64,000 nt of DNA from Primulina eburnea (GCF_022965805.1 NW_027331276.1:1-64000); one strand, 5' to 3'; counted from the first letter of the stretch, positions 33,401-46,900 are shown. The notes: generated by a model not told the origin, from the letters alone. Made by a program: numbers and translations.

Positions 33401-33972
33401 AAGCCCGAAAAGGGAATTATAAATTTGTTTATAATTTCCTTGTTTTCCATCGACAATGGGTGCATGATGAACGCTACCCGTACTCGGGGCTCGGCTCATA
33501 TTATTGGGGGAGCTTTGGGTGCCGGAAAGCTGTGACATCCATTGACATGGTGATGTGAACTACGTGGAACTCCCATGATTTCGGCTCATATTATTGAGGG
33601 AACTCATGGCGACCGTCCATTAAGGTTCAACATCGATGGGTAAGGCTTGACACGTGAAGATGAACGACGTCATATTATTGGGTCCTAATCAAACGTGAGA
33701 CAAAAGTTTACGTAGAGGGTTGCATTGTGATGCAATTGGAACTACCTTTTAGGAATTGTGATTGGCTGATATTATTCGGGATCATAATTCGCTAATTGGA
33801 CCTTACGTACCTACTGAGGAAAGGAGTTTCCCGTTTTCACTAGAGGGTAGTGAAAGATGTCAAAACAGTGGGAGCAAATATTTATGAAGTAAAAGTTCAA
33901 ACTTCATATCTTACTAAATATTTTAAAATAGTCATCAACATTTTTCTGTTTTACTTTCAGTACAAATTGACG
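33401..33972 (+). mobile_element. 5' leader of a decayed copia element
   Basis: This is non-coding sequence upstream of the copia gag. It carries four imperfect copies of a CATATTATTGGG-like motif (near 33497, 33585, 33668 and 33768) and a splice acceptor (TTTTACTTTCAG, AG at 33959-33960) 12 bases before the gag ATG. The element's 5' LTR is not visible. Confidence 0.5.
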
Positions 33973-34539
33973 ATGTCATCGCTTCGCAATCCAATATCCG
34001 TAATACTCGACAAAAACATATTAACTGGACCTAATTACCTCACTTGGCTAAGAAACCTAAAAATCGTCTTGAATTCGGAAAGGGTAGCATATACACTGAC
34101 TGAGTCGCCCCCTGTTGAGGCTCCGACTGACTGCAATCCTGTGGAATTGCAGGCTTACAAGGAATGGTGTGACCATGACTTGATAGCCAGGTGTTATATG
34201 CTGACTTCTATGAATGATGAGCTGCAGAGGCGTTTTGAGGGTGCAAAGAGTGCTGCTGACATTCATTTGCACCTCAAGGAGCTCTTTGGAGAGCAAACAC
34301 GTCCTCTTAGGCATGCTACCGTCAAGGAGCTGATCACTTTACGCATGCGAGATGGGGCCTCGGTCCATGAGCATGGCCTAAAGGTGATTGGGCTCGTGGA
34401 CAAGCTCGTTGGCATGGATCTGATCTTGCCTTCGGAGTTGACCACCGACGTGTTGCTGTTATCATTGCCTAGCTCATTTGATTCTTTTGTGGTGAACTTC
34501 AACATGAACAAGATTGAACCGACCCTTGAGAGTTGGTGA
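33973..34539 (+). pseudogene. Copia gag, N-terminal part
   Basis: It starts at ATG 33973 (MSSLRNPISVILDKNIL). The layout is the plant copia gag domain (UBN2 type): LTGPNYLTWLRNLKIVL near residue 20, YMLTSMNDELQRRFEGAKSA and LKELFGEQTRPLRHATVKEL in the middle, then LPSSFDSFVVNFNMNK. It ends prematurely at TLESW where a one-base loss shifts the frame, two bases before a solo LTR (34541) interrupts it. The remainder resumes at 51109. The gene is dead. Confidence 0.85.
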
Positions 34540-34741
34540 GTGTAATAGCCGAGCCCGGTGTACGGTACGGTTTAAGCTTTATTGTGTTATTTGGGTTTAT
34601 GATTAGATGTTTAGAGTTGTGTTTTGGGCTATAGTATTATTGGTTATTGTTTTATTGAGATATTAGTTGGTGTTGATTGTTCGTTGCATCGTTTCGGATC
34701 GATTTTTGGTGGCTTTATTACTGTTCATTGCCGTAGCAAGA

Positions 34742-34935
34742 GTGCACCCGCGCCCTTAGGTGAGTGCCCCCGCGGTGTACTATTCATGATTTTGGATTTG
34801 GAGGGCCGTGGTATCACCGCACCCGCGGTAATTGTAGCACCGCACCCGCGGTGTTCGTGCATGGGATTTATTTTGGTTGCCGTGAGCTTAGCGCACCCGC
34901 GGTGCTTGTGTGACCGAACCCGCGGTGTAAGTATG
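34742..34935. promoter_or_regulatory. ACCGC-ACCC-GCGGT motif cluster in the solo LTR
   Basis: Around six copies of CACCCGCGGT-type motifs are present, two of them perfect ACCGC/GCGGT dyads near 34818 and 34841, the others imperfect. The same motif marks the Tekay LTRs, although the rest of the LTR is not similar. Confidence 0.7.
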
Positions 34936-35559
34936 GGCGAGATATTTAGCTACTTTTTGGGAGTTGTTGGCCATACCTTATCCATTTCTTTCCCTTCCAT
35001 TCGAGATTTCCCTCCATTGGCAAGGGTTTTCCTCTATTTTCTTTTGGCTTCCTACCTTTGATTCTTGGAGTTATTTGGATTTCCGACTTGAGATCAACGT
35101 TCTCCGTGGTATAAGGAAGCTTAGGTAAGTTTTTGGTGCGATTCTATCATAGTTTTTGGAGATGAGTTGCTATAGGTTGATGTTTTGGTTGGTTTAAATG
35201 GATTACTTAACTTGTATTTGTGGATATAGAGTTGATATTGGTGTTGTTTTTTGGATTATTGTTGTAGGTGGTATACCAAGAGCTAAGTTTGAGGTGTTCT
35301 ATTGGTTTGTAAGTGGAATTTCATCCTTTTTGCTCACATGATATTATATGTATTGTGTTTTAAAGGTTTCAAAGTGTTATTCCTTTCAATTGATTCATTG
35401 CTATGTATTGATCCCATTGATTATCTATTGGAGGCATTGATGTCTCACTATTGTTAAAAGAGAATACAAGAGATATTATGAGATTGCGAAACGACGACTT
35501 TAAATGATATTCAGAGTTCAAATGTTTTATTGGATTGATTGAATCATAGTCAGAGCATT

Positions 35560-35564
35560 GCATG
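35560..35564. repeat. Target-site duplication GCATG (left)
   Basis: It is repeated at 50548-50552 on the other side of the chromovirus. Confidence 0.9.
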
Positions 35565-36026
35565 TGTGGGGACCCGGGCTCTAACTCTATTCTTTTGGGA
35601 TTTAATTGGATCTTTGTTCGAAAATGTGGGTCAAAATTTTGCTTTAATTTTAATTCAAATGTATTAACTAAAGCATAACATATCTCGATAGAAATTAAAC
35701 AACATAATGTACATACAAGTCTGTTCGTACAACATACACTAGTGTTCACATGACAACTACAAACATAAGTAGTACAAGTGCCATAAGAAACCACTAGTAA
35801 TCTGCAATGCCCAGAGATCTCCACGCTATCATCATCTCTCATCTAGCTCGTGACCCCGATCCTGTCCCACCTGTTGCCATGCACACATACAGACACGACA
35901 ACAGCCGGATAACTCCGGTGAGAACATATCCCAGTATAAAACATGGATGCATGCAATGTCATAATCATGTACAAAAGCATAGCATATGTCAAGTAACATG
36001 AAATATAATCTAAAATGTAGTAGAGA
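35565..36026 (-). repeat. 3' LTR of the chromovirus, distal part
   Basis: It matches 48723-49180 with few differences, but the last 30 bases before the N gap carry several small indels. Confidence 0.9.
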
Positions 36027-36051
36027 NNNNNNNNNNNNNNNNNNNNNNNNN
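36027..36051. other. Assembly gap (25 N)
   Basis: A run of 25 N interrupts the chromovirus 3' LTR; the following sequence is satellite instead of LTR. Confidence 1.
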
Positions 36052-38404
36052 GAATAGCACGCAAAAGTGTTCCAAAGTTCTATTGACAACTTCAGTGTCC
36101 ATCCGTGTTTGAGGATGACAAGTAGTAGAAAACAAAATTTTGTGCCAAGTTTAGACCATAAAGATATTCCAAAAGAACTCAAAAATTAACACGCGACCAG
36201 AAAACAATAGTCCTAGGCATGCCATGCAACCTTCCGACTTCTCTAAAGAAACTAATCCGCAATGTTTGAGCATCATCGTTTTATGACAAGCTATAAAATG
36301 TGCCATCTTAGAGAATCCATCCACAACAACAAATAGAATCCAACCCCTTCTTAGTCCTAGGCAACCCCAAAATAAAGTCCATAGAAATGTCAATCCAAGT
36401 TCTTTTTAAGATAGCACGCAAAAGTGTTCCCAAGTTCTATTGACACTTCAGTTGTCCATCCGTTTGAGGATGACAAGTAGAGAAGAAAACACAAATTTTG
36501 TGCCAAGTAGACCATAAAGTATTCCAAAAGTAACTCAAGAATTTAACATCGCGACCAGAACAATAGTCCTAGGCATGCCATGCAACCTCCGACTTCTCAA
36601 AGAACAATCCGCAATGTTTGAAGCATCATCGGTTTTATGACAAGCTATAAAATGTGCCCTTAGAGAATCTATCCACAACAACAAAATAGAATCCACCCCT
36701 TCTTAGTCCTAGGCAACCCCAAAATAAAGTCCATAGAAATGTCAATCCAAGTCTTTTTAAGAATAGCACGCAAAAGTGTTCCCAAAGTTGATTGACAACT
36801 TACTCAGTTTGTCAATCTTTGAGGATGACAAGTAGTGAAAAACAACAATTTTGTGCCAAGTTTAGACCATAAAATATTCCAAAAGTAACTCAAGAATTTA
36901 ACATCGCGACCAGAAACAATAGTCCTAGGCATGCCATGCAACCTACCGACTTCTCTAAAGAACAAATCCGCAATGTTTGAAGCATCATCGGTTTTATGAC
37001 AAGTATAAAATGTGCATCTTAGAGAATCTACCACACACAACGAAAATAGAATCATTCCCCTTCTTCAGTCCTAGGCACCCCAAAATAAAGTCATAGAAAT
37101 GTCAATCCAAGTTCTTTTTAAGAATAGCACGCAAAAGTGTTCCCAAAGTGCTATTGACAACTTCAGTTTGTCCATCGTTTGAGGATGAAAGTAGGTAGAA
37201 AACACAAATTCGTGCCAAGTTTAGCCATAAAGTATTCCAAAAGTAACTCAAGAATTTAACATCGCGACCAGAACAATAGTCCTAGGCAGCATGCAACCTA
37301 CCACTTTTAAAGAACAATCCGCAATGTTTGAAGCATCATCGTTTTATGACAAGCTATAAATGTGCATCTAGAGAATCTATCCACAACAACGAAAAATAGA
37401 ATCCTCCCCTTCTTAGTCCTAGGCAACCCAAAATAAAGTCCATAGAAAATGTCAATCCAAGTTTTTTTAAGAAAGCACGCAAAAGTGTTCCCAAAGTGCT
37501 ATTGACAACTTCAGTTTGTCCATCCGTTTGAGGATGAAAGTAGTAGAACAACAATTTTGCCAAGTTTAGCCATAAAGTTTCCAAAGAAACTCAAGAATTT
37601 AACATCGCGACCGAAACACAATAGTCCTAGGCATGCCATGCAACCTTCGACTTCTCTAAAGAACTACTCGAATTTGAAGCATCATCGGTTTTATGACAAC
37701 TATAAAATGGTGCCATCTTAGAGAATCTATCCAAACAACAAAAATAGAATCCCTCCCCTTCTTAGTCCTAGGCAACCCCAAAATAAAATCCATAGAAATG
37801 TCAATCCAAGTTCTTTTTAAGAATAGCACGCAAAAGTGTTCCCAAAGTTCTATTGACAACTTCAGTTGTCCATCCGTTTGAGGATGACAAGTAGTAGAAA
37901 ACAACAATTTGTGCCAAGTTTAGACCATAAAGTATTCCAAAAGAACTCAAGAATTTAACATCGCGACCAGAAACAATAGTCCTAGGCATGCCATGCAACC
38001 TTCCGACTTCTCTAAAGAACTAATCCGCAATGTTTGAAGCATCATCGGTGTTTATGACAAGCTATAAAATGTGCCATCTTAGGAATCTATCCACAACAAC
38101 AAAATAGAATCATCCCCTTCTTAGTCCTAGGCAACCCCAAAATAAAGTCCATAGAAAGTCAATCCAAGTTCTTTTAAGAATAGCACGCAAAAGTGTTCCC
38201 AAAGTTCTATTGACAACTCAGTTTGTCCATCCTTTGAGGATGACAAGTAGTAGAAAACAACAATTTGTGCCAAGTTTAGCCATAAAGTATTCAAAAGTGA
38301 CTCAAGAATTTAACATCGCGACCAGAAACAATAGTCCTAGGCATGCCATGCAACCTACCGACTTCTCTAAAGAACAAATCCGCAATGTTTGAAGCATATC
38401 GGTT
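36052..38404 (-). repeat. Satellite array block 3, indel-rich
   Basis: About 6.5 monomers lie in the same orientation. The CCTAGGCATGCC landmark recurs at about 36214, 36576, 36928, 37983 and 38338, giving spacings near 352-362 in place of 364, so each unit has lost several bases net. Frames are broken everywhere. The right end is cut by a copia LTR. Confidence 0.9.
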
Positions 38405-40444
38405 TGAAACGGACCGTACGTGTGTCCGTGAAAAGCAACGCGGAAGCATAAAAATTTCGAAAAAACAAAAAATAAATTTCGGCCACCTTGGATTACTTGT
38501 GCATCATTTACAAAACAAAACAAGCATAGGATGTTTTAGAATTTATACCTATCAACTTCCCTTAAGAAGTTGATTGAACTGGCTCCACTTATGTTGTAGA
38601 ATAACATCCTGTCTTGGACAATAATCCTGACAGCTTCCTTCCTCCAAAATTAGCCCCACCACTTACAAGGTAATCCCTCAAGTTTCACTAGAAAAACTTG
38701 AGGATTTTTCAAAGAGAAGATTTTTCTCTCCAAAATGAAGAACAAAAGAGAGAAAATGAGAGAGAAAAACCACACAAAAATTCGGCCAAGTGGAAAGTGT
38801 GAGGAGTGTGGGAGGATAGCCTAGGTATTGTGAAAGTTGGTCTCTCAAAAGTTGATGCCTTTTGAATATTTTAATAAAAAGTAAATCAAGAACTCTTCAC
38901 CTCCCAAACATGCAAACCCTAGCATGTCTCACATATATTATATGGTTTTTAACACATTAAAAACCATAGACTAAATTTTAATTTCTCAAACACAATTTGA
39001 GATTAATAAATATACTTGATTTTACTCAAGTCCCACTAGTTAAATAATTATTTAAAATGAGCTCTACAAGACTCAATATTATTTAATAATTCAACATGAA
39101 TTAATTTAATTATTTAGACTCTACTAGGTCCACTAGGGTTTAATTAATTCAACACTTGAATTAATTTAATTTAGTCCACAATAGTTTATGAAAATCACAA
39201 TTTCAACTACATATTTTAACTTGGCCAAATTTTAATCTTAGGAAACACTTCCATAAATTAAAATTTATTCTCTTCATAGAAGTACATACTTCTAATTTTC
39301 TTTACGCTTATAAAACACTTTTATAAGCCGTTCAACACATTGAACTATTTTACTTCTCTTCGGGATTTAAAGCAGTACTTGTGTGGCCCTCAATGGTTCA
39401 TTGATACAACTAGCCGTGGGTTCACATCTCATGTGATTCGGACTAAACATGTCCTTATTCGAGCATACCCCCAATTGCTCCATTCTTACTTATCAACTCC
39501 TTGATAGTAAGAACGTCAGAACTCAAGTCTGATAGTACCCAACCAATCACCGTTAAACGCCTAGCAGCATCGCTTACGTGATTCCCTAGGTATCACATGA
39601 TAGTGCCCTGCAAGAACCATTCAATTTGGTTAGCGTACAGTACGGTCCCTTCAACTCATATATCCCGATCGATTCGACAACACTATTGGTTATCGGAGTT
39701 GTCAATGAATCGATACTATGTGTCATGTCGTGGTTGCATCGATGGTGTAATTATGAAACCCCTTCATAATTACACAATACTTGAAGAGATTTCAACCCAC
39801 ACTACATGATAAAACATAGGATATCCATACCCGTAGGTAAGCGGTGAATCCCCGACTACAATGCATCGACTCCTAATGTTTCGCAGTAACACCCAACCTT
39901 GCCACCTGAATGACCCATAAGAGTCGGTAAACAAGTCAAAGTGAAACGCTAGACATAGAGTCTCAATGTTGTCCGGGCGGTCATAAAGGACTAATTCTGT
40001 ACAACCATAAAACAGGACTTTTCCACTCGATAAGTGAGAACACTTGGAAAGTCTCTTTTATGGAGGGTTGTTCAGTGCACTCTACCAGGAGCACCTATCT
40101 GCATGCTCGGACATCACAATGTCCCCACCAATGAAACATGGTACTCACATCGCAGATACTAGTCTCTAACTCGAGCGGCCTTATCCTTCTTAGTGGCGGC
40201 TGAATCGACTAGAACGTTTTAGAATAACAGTATACAAATATGAGTTTCATGATACTATCATATGAGCATCTCATATTCTTTCTACTTTTGTATATTCAAG
40301 GGCTTTATCTATGCAGCTAGCATGGGTATAAGATAAAGATGGCCAATTAATAATTCAAATATTATAAATAAAGATGCGTTTATACAAAGAGTTTCATTCG
40401 TGAACAGTCGGCCAACACTTGGCTCGACGGCACCTACTCTAACA
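38405..40444 (-). repeat. Ty1/copia LTR (3' LTR, minus strand)
   Basis: This is the reverse-oriented relative of 57-2130: the minus strand starts TGTTAGAG after polypurine GTGCAAGTGGGAGAT and ends GTTTCA in satellite sequence. It has many one-base deletions relative to the first copy. Confidence 0.85.
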
Positions 40445-42504
40445 ATCTCCCACTTGCACTAGAGCCAACTACCATATCTTTAACCATTGATCGCGAGATG
40501 TTCTCGAATGATGGTCCAGGTAAGGCTAGTTAGTGGATCACAACATTATCTGCGGAGCCGACTTTTGTCAATACGACATCTCCTCCTTTCCACGATCTCT
40601 CTGAGGATTGTGGTACCTTTTCAATACTGTTTGGAATTCTGATGAGACCTTGGCTCCTTCGCCTTGAGCTATGGCTCCCGTGTTGTTCGCACATCACCGG
40701 GATAGGAGCAACTCCATTTGAATGACGCCCACTTTGGACGAATTCCTATCCAAACAGCCCTTCTTGCTGCAGCCGATGCAGCATGTATTTGGCCTCAGTG
40801 GTGGAATCCGCCAGTACTGTCTTGCTTGGAACTCTTCCAAGAGACAGCACCACCATTGAGCATAGATAGAATCCGAGGTTGACTTCGAGTATCAACATCG
40901 CGTTGGAAGTAGAGTCGGTATAGCCTTCCAATTTCAGTTCTCCACCCCCATAGACCAAGAACAAATATGGTCCTTCTCAACATCTTGAGGATGTCTTTCA
41001 CAGTTTCCAGTGTGGAAGACCGGGTTCGATTGATATCTACTCACTACACTAGTGCAAAAGCCACGTCAGGAGTGTAGATATCATCCCATACATGATACAA
41101 TCAATAAGCATAGGAATCGTGTCATCGCCGTATCTTGCATCAGTCTTGGGGAACAGACTTGGATAGGGACACGCCCTGACACATTTGGTAGATGTCCTCT
41201 CTTGGACTATCCATCGAGAACGCTTCACGATGGTATCAATGTATGTGGACTGGGTGAGACCAAGCAATCTTTTCGATCTCTCTATAGATCTGTATTCCAA
41301 TACAAAAGATGCTTCAACAAGTCCTGCATGAGAACTTACTTGCTAACCATATCTTAGTTGATTGCAACATTGCACATCATTCCCAATGAGTAGAATGTCA
41401 TCAACATAAAGAACAGGAATGTCACACACTCCCACTGACCTTCTTATACACACAGGGTTCCTCAGGATTCTTAGTAAAACAAATTTGATTGTACTATCGA
41501 ATCTAGGTTCCAACTCACGATGCCTCTTAGACCATAAATAGATCTCTGAATTTGCATACCAATGCTCACTTCCGATAGAGTAAACCCTCCAGGTTGAGAC
41601 ATGTAAATTCTTCTTAATATTCCCATTAAGGAAGGCTGTCTTACATCCATCTGCCATATTCATAGTCAACTCATGCAGCTATGGCTAGCAATATCCTATA
41701 TGACTTGAACATTGCAACTGGGAAAAGGTTTCCTCAAGTCAACCCTTGTTGAGTATACCCTTTGCCAACCGCATCTTGAAGGTAATACCTTCCATCGCCC
41801 CAACCCGATCCCTATGGGAACAGTTCCCTCAGGGGGATCCAAGATCCACACTTGGTTCGGATGCATGGAATTCATCTCAGATTCCATTGCTCAAGCCATT
41901 GTGATGAATCGGCATCGATAACGCTTCCTTGAAAGTCCTTGGATACATCCAGGTTAGGCTCATCATGGCCCTCTTCAAGAAGCGACCATACCTCAAGGTG
42001 GTCTCGAGACTTCTCGTCTTCTAGGAGCTTGTATCTTCTCCTTGGCTTCTCGGGTGTGGGTTTAATGTGGGTGTCTCTCGAACCTCTTCGAGTTCTATCA
42101 TCTCCTCTATTTTTTCAATAGAAATTCCTTTCAAAAAGGTTGCTTCCTAGAAACAAACACTTTTGTTTCTTGGGATGATAGAAGTAATATCCACTATTCC
42201 TTGGATATCCCACAAATAGCATAAAATGGATCGACTATCCAATTTATCTCCCACTACCTGCTTCATAAGCAGGGACCCCATATTCTAAATAAGAATATTG
42301 GGGCTTACCATCCATATCCATATGGTTCTATGTCAACTGCTTTAGTAAATCTGGACATAATGTATTCGGGTCACACACAAACTCCATTCGAGTGGGACAC
42401 TGTACGATGAGCAATAGGATGCTCAACATGATTCACAATAGTACCTCACAATATCTATTGAAATGTTCTGTGTCTGACCAAGAAGCGCATATCCCCAAAA
42501 AAAC
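40445..42504 (-). pseudogene. Copia pol remnant (RT and RNase H)
   Basis: Minus-strand fragments in several frames run in pol order. They are an RT N-terminal region near 41690-41890 (MESEMNSMHPNQVW), KTAFLNGNIKKNL near 41620, the RT active-site box YVDDILLIGNDV near 41370-41405, RNase H-like FLVYGGGELKLEGYTDS near 40910-40964, then the polypurine tract and LTR. Upstream, FVGYPRNS-like sequence after the integrase region lies near 42200. Numerous frameshifts make it inactive, and part may be sequencing error. It ends abruptly at the LTR of the chromovirus. Confidence 0.8.
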
Positions 42505-43843
42505 ACAAATCTGTATTCGACAATTCAAATCTTGACTCGACTCTTTTCTAATCTAGGGATCCCGGTGTGAATAAGACGGTCTGTTACCTACCCAACCACT
42601 CGGGGCAACGGTACGTCTTATTCCTAGACTTCAGTCAACTCTGTATCGAGGGTCTACACATATAGCAAATCTGCTCCTATGCGTCGATACACCGAAACGT
42701 CTAGTTTTGGCAAGTCTGCCAATCTCTCCTATCTCAGAACTAGAATATAAATCAATAAACAAGGCATTACATAATCAATGTAATAACAATCTAGTATGTG
42801 ATTTAGGGAAACTCGTATCAAATCTGAATCGAGTTGTGCAATCCCGTGACCACATGAATTATACCTTTCTTGTCGCACTGTCTGTCGAGATCTCGAATCA
42901 AATGTCAAACCTGTCACCTCAAATCTGAAATGGCAATGTGTAGACACACACTATCAATCTCTAACACAAAGCAACATATATGCCAATCGATAATAAATCT
43001 CGGTACAAATCGACGGCATAACAGCGTAATTCTCGGTACCGGTCAACTCAATCTCAACAAAACAATATATACTATAGCCACAACTCATAATCTTCATAAT
43101 ATACTCATCAAAACTCAATATAACATGCTCAATTCTTCCAATCAATATCGATATACATGCTGGAAATTCGAACGTATAGCATATGGTATCTGAAAATCAA
43201 TCCGGTAACGTTTCTACAATGCTCATCCTATCAAGAACACATTTCTCAACTCAAAACATAATTTCCCCAACATATGGATTTCGAACCATGCTGAAAATAA
43301 TCGAAGCTTACATCCTTAAATAACTCTTGTTGCAAGGATCACAAATCTTACCTCGGATTACAAGTCGGATGGCTAATTCGCGCACAATCACAACTTTAAG
43401 ATCACAAGGAATGAAAACTCTCCCTTGCAAGCTCTCGGTCTGAGGTTTCTGAATAAGGATGATGAGTCATGTTACAAACATATATATATACCATGCCAAG
43501 TGTCAAGACAAGAAACAAAGGTGGCACTTCGCATGCAACACCGCGGGTGCGGTATCTTAAGAGCGCGGGTGCGCTATGCTCACGGCGAGTTCATCCAAAA
43601 ATGTAGTACCTAGACCGCGGGTGCGGTCTCACACCGCGGGTGCGGTCACGCTAACACCGCGGGTGCGGTGTCTGTTCGCAAAATTCCACAAATTTCTGTC
43701 ACCTACACCGCGGGGGCGGTAGTCTAAGCACCGCAGGTGCAGTGTGGCTTCGGCCATGCCTTCAAAATTCTCATTTAAATGTCATGTATTCTTACCTCTA
43801 TGAGTCTAGCATCAATGGAAACTGATAATTCTCGAGCCTTACA
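42505..43843 (-). repeat. 3' LTR of the chromovirus, proximal part
   Basis: It matches 49187-50547 at very high identity. The main difference is absence of one 23-24 base unit containing an ACCGC/GCGGT dyad. A TATATATATA box at 43481-43490 lies downstream (minus strand) of the dyad cluster. Confidence 0.92.
43541..43741. promoter_or_regulatory. U3 dyad cluster (ACCGC/GCGGT), 3' LTR
   Basis: Seven copies of a 14-base inverted motif with arms ACCGC/GCGGT and a 4-base spacer are seen, including one AGCGC/GCGCT variant with both arms changed. Confidence 0.85.
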
Positions 43844-43860
43844 TTTCTCCCCCTCTTAGA
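43844..43860 (-). promoter_or_regulatory. Polypurine tract of the chromovirus
   Basis: The minus strand reads TAAGAGGGGGAGAAA next to the 3' LTR, preceded by TTCGAGGACGAAC as in Del/Tekay elements. Confidence 0.85.
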
Positions 43861-43945
43861 CAAGAGTTCGTCCTCGAACTCATAAGCAAGTAATCATGCA
43901 ATTATATACAAAACTGTAAAGGCACAATGGGAAGAAAGACTCACA

Positions 43946-46900
43946 TCATAAGAATAACTCGGGATGCCTCTGTCTCATCTCAGACTCTGTCTCCCAAGTT
44001 GCTTCCTCGATGCCATGACGATTCCATTGAATCTTCACTAGCGGAATGGTCTTGGTTCTAAGCCGTTTCTCTTTCCGATCAAGAATCTGTATCGGTCTTT
44101 CAACGTAGCTCAAAGTCTGATCTAACTCGGCTTCATCAGGTTGAATGACATGAGAATCATCCGGCATATATTTGCGTAACATCGACACGTGAAAAACATC
44201 ATGTATACCGGATAGTGAAGGAGGAAGAGCAAGTCTGTAAGCTCGATCGCCAATTTTCTCAAGAATCTCATACGGACCGACGTATCTAGGAGACAACTTT
44301 CGTCGCTTGCCAAATCTGACAACGCCCCTGAAAGGTGAAATCTTCAAAAATACTCTGTCTCCCTGTTCGAATACTAACGGTCTACGTCTAATATTGGCGT
44401 ACTTCGCTTGCCTATCCTGTGCCGTCTTCATTCGTTTCTGAATGATCTTCACTTTTTCTGTCATCTCACGAATCATATCAGGCCCTAACTCTGGTACCTC
44501 AGAAATATCATCCCAGTACAACGGAGATCTGCACTTCTTTCCGTATAAAGCTTCGAACGGTGCCATCTCTATGCTCGTCTGATAGCTGTTGTTGTATGAA
44601 AACTCACACAATGGCAATGAATCTTGCCAACTAGTACCAAAATCTAGTACTACAGCTCTCAGCATATCCTCTAAAGTCTGGATAGTCCGCTCTGACTGTC
44701 CGTCCGTCTGGGGATGATAAGCAGTGCTCAGGTGTAAAGTCGTACCCAAAGCCTGCTGCAAGCTGTGCCAAAAGTGAGAAGTGAATCGTGGATCCCGATC
44801 TGATACGATCGACTTCGGCACACCATGCAATCTGACGACCTCTCTGACATACAACGCTGCCATCTGATCATGTCGATAAGTCATCCTGTACGGAATAAAG
44901 CACGCTGATTTGGTCAGTCTATCTATCACAACCCAAATCGCGTCACAGCCCCGCGAAGATCGAGGTAACTTCGTCACGAAGTCCATGGAAATGTGGTCCC
45001 ATTTCCATTCAGGAACAGACAAACTCTGAAGTAAACCTCCGGGCTTCTTTCTCTCTGCCTTCACCCGCTGGCAATTTAGGCATCTAGACACGAATTCTGC
45101 AATGTCTGTCTTCATCTGTTTCCACCAAAATTGTGTCTTCAAGTCGTTATACATCTTCCTGCCACCAAGATGAATGCTAAACCGACTACAGTGTGCTTCC
45201 GACATGATCTGTCGTCTCAAATCTGAAATCTCTGGCACCACGAAGCGGTTATTCACATACAGAACAGAATCTCTGACCTGATATTCTGAGATATGACCAG
45301 CTCTGACCATATCAATCGATCTCTGCACATTCGGATCGGTTCTTTGTGCTTCTTTGATCCTCGAAATCAAGTCTGGCTCAATCTGAATCGCAGTAAGTCG
45401 CAACGGTCTACTCTCTGTATTAAATGTTAATCCAGACAAGCAACAATCTTCTACTAAACTCGATACACCTACAGTCGACAAGGAAAGAGCACATACCTTT
45501 CGACTCAAGGCGTCTGCCGCTGCATTCGACTTTCCTGGATGGTACTTGATCTCGCAATCAAAATCTTTCAGCAGATCAAGCCATCGTCGCTGCCTCATGT
45601 TCAACTCTGACTGAGAAAAGAGATACTTCAAGCTCTTATGATCGGAGTAAATCTCAAATTTCTCGCCATACAGATAGTGACGCCAGATCTTGAGTGCAAA
45701 TACAATCGCCGCCAATTCGAGATCATGAATCGGGTAACGAGTCTCGTGCGGCTTCAGCTGTCTAGAGGCGTACGCTATCACGTGCCCTCGCTGCATAAGA
45801 ACACATCCAAGCCCTCTGTGAGATGCATCACAATATACAACGAACTCACCTGTACCTGATGGAATCGTCAAGACAGGTGCACTAGTCAGCCTCTTCTTCA
45901 GCTCAACAAAACTGCTCTCACACTCTTCTGACCACACAAATGGCATGTTCTTCTGTGTCAACTGGGTAATCGGCTTCGCTATACTGGAGAAGTCTCGAAT
46001 AAAACGTCGATAATACCCGGCTAGACCCATGAAACTGCGTATCTCTGGCACAGAAGTCGGTCTCGGCCAACTGATCACAGCCTCAACTTTACTCGGATCT
46101 ACCGCAATACCCTCTCCAGATATAATATGCCCCAAGAAGACAACCTGTCGCAACCAGAATTCACACTTGGACAGTTTAGCATACAACTGCTTCTGTCGCA
46201 AAGTCTTCAGCACAATTCTCAGATGATCTGCATGCTCAGTCAAACTCTTCGAATACACCAAAATGTCGTCAATAAACACAATCACAAAATCATCTAAATA
46301 TCTCTGAAAAATGCGGTTCATCAGACTCATAAACACCGCAGGTGCATTCGTCAAACCGAAAGGCATAACAACAAACTCGTAGTGTCCATACCTGGTTCGG
46401 AATGCAGTCTTCGGAATATCAACATCTCTAACTCGGAGCTGATGATACCCTGATCTCAAATCGATTTTCGAATATACCGAAGATCCCTGTAACTGATCAA
46501 ACAAATCGTCGATGCGAGGCAACAGATACTTGTTCTTCACGGTCGCCTTGTTCAACTGCCTATAATCAATACACAGTCGCATCGAACCATCTTTCTTTCT
46601 AACAAAAAGCACCGGAGCATCCCAAGGTGATACACTGGGTCTGATATATCCCTTGGACAGAAGATCCTCCAACTGTGCTTTCAACTCTTTCAGCTCTATC
46701 GGTGCCATCCTATATGGAGCTCTCGAAATAGGAACAGAACCGGGCATAAGATCTATGCTGAAATCAACCTCTCGAATCGGAGGCAACCCTGGGATCTCAT
46801 CAGGAAAAATATCTGCAAACTCGCAAACCACTGGCAGATCTGCCAATGCTGGGCTCGACTTCAGTAGGTCTACTGAATATACGAGAAAGCCCTCTGCTCC

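Larger units (their letters stand above)
34541..35564 (+). repeat. Solo LTR in copia gag, first part
   Basis: It begins TGTAATAGCCGAGCCC and continues at 50553-51108 (ending GTGTCACA) after the nested chromovirus. GTGAG/GTGAA flank the two outer ends, so it is a solo LTR of about 1.6 kb with no internal region. Confidence 0.75.

Noticed and set aside
32750..33558. Plus-strand frames in the Tat-like LTR and after it
   Set aside because: They lie over LTR promoter and leader sequence with no recognisable motif.
34624..35061. 145-codon frame in the solo LTR
   Set aside because: It covers the GC-rich dyad cluster; its composition reflects the repeats and no domain is visible.
42707..43193. Small frames recurring at 42707-43193 and 49388-49874
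   Set aside because: They are shadows in the two nearly identical LTRs of one chromovirus.
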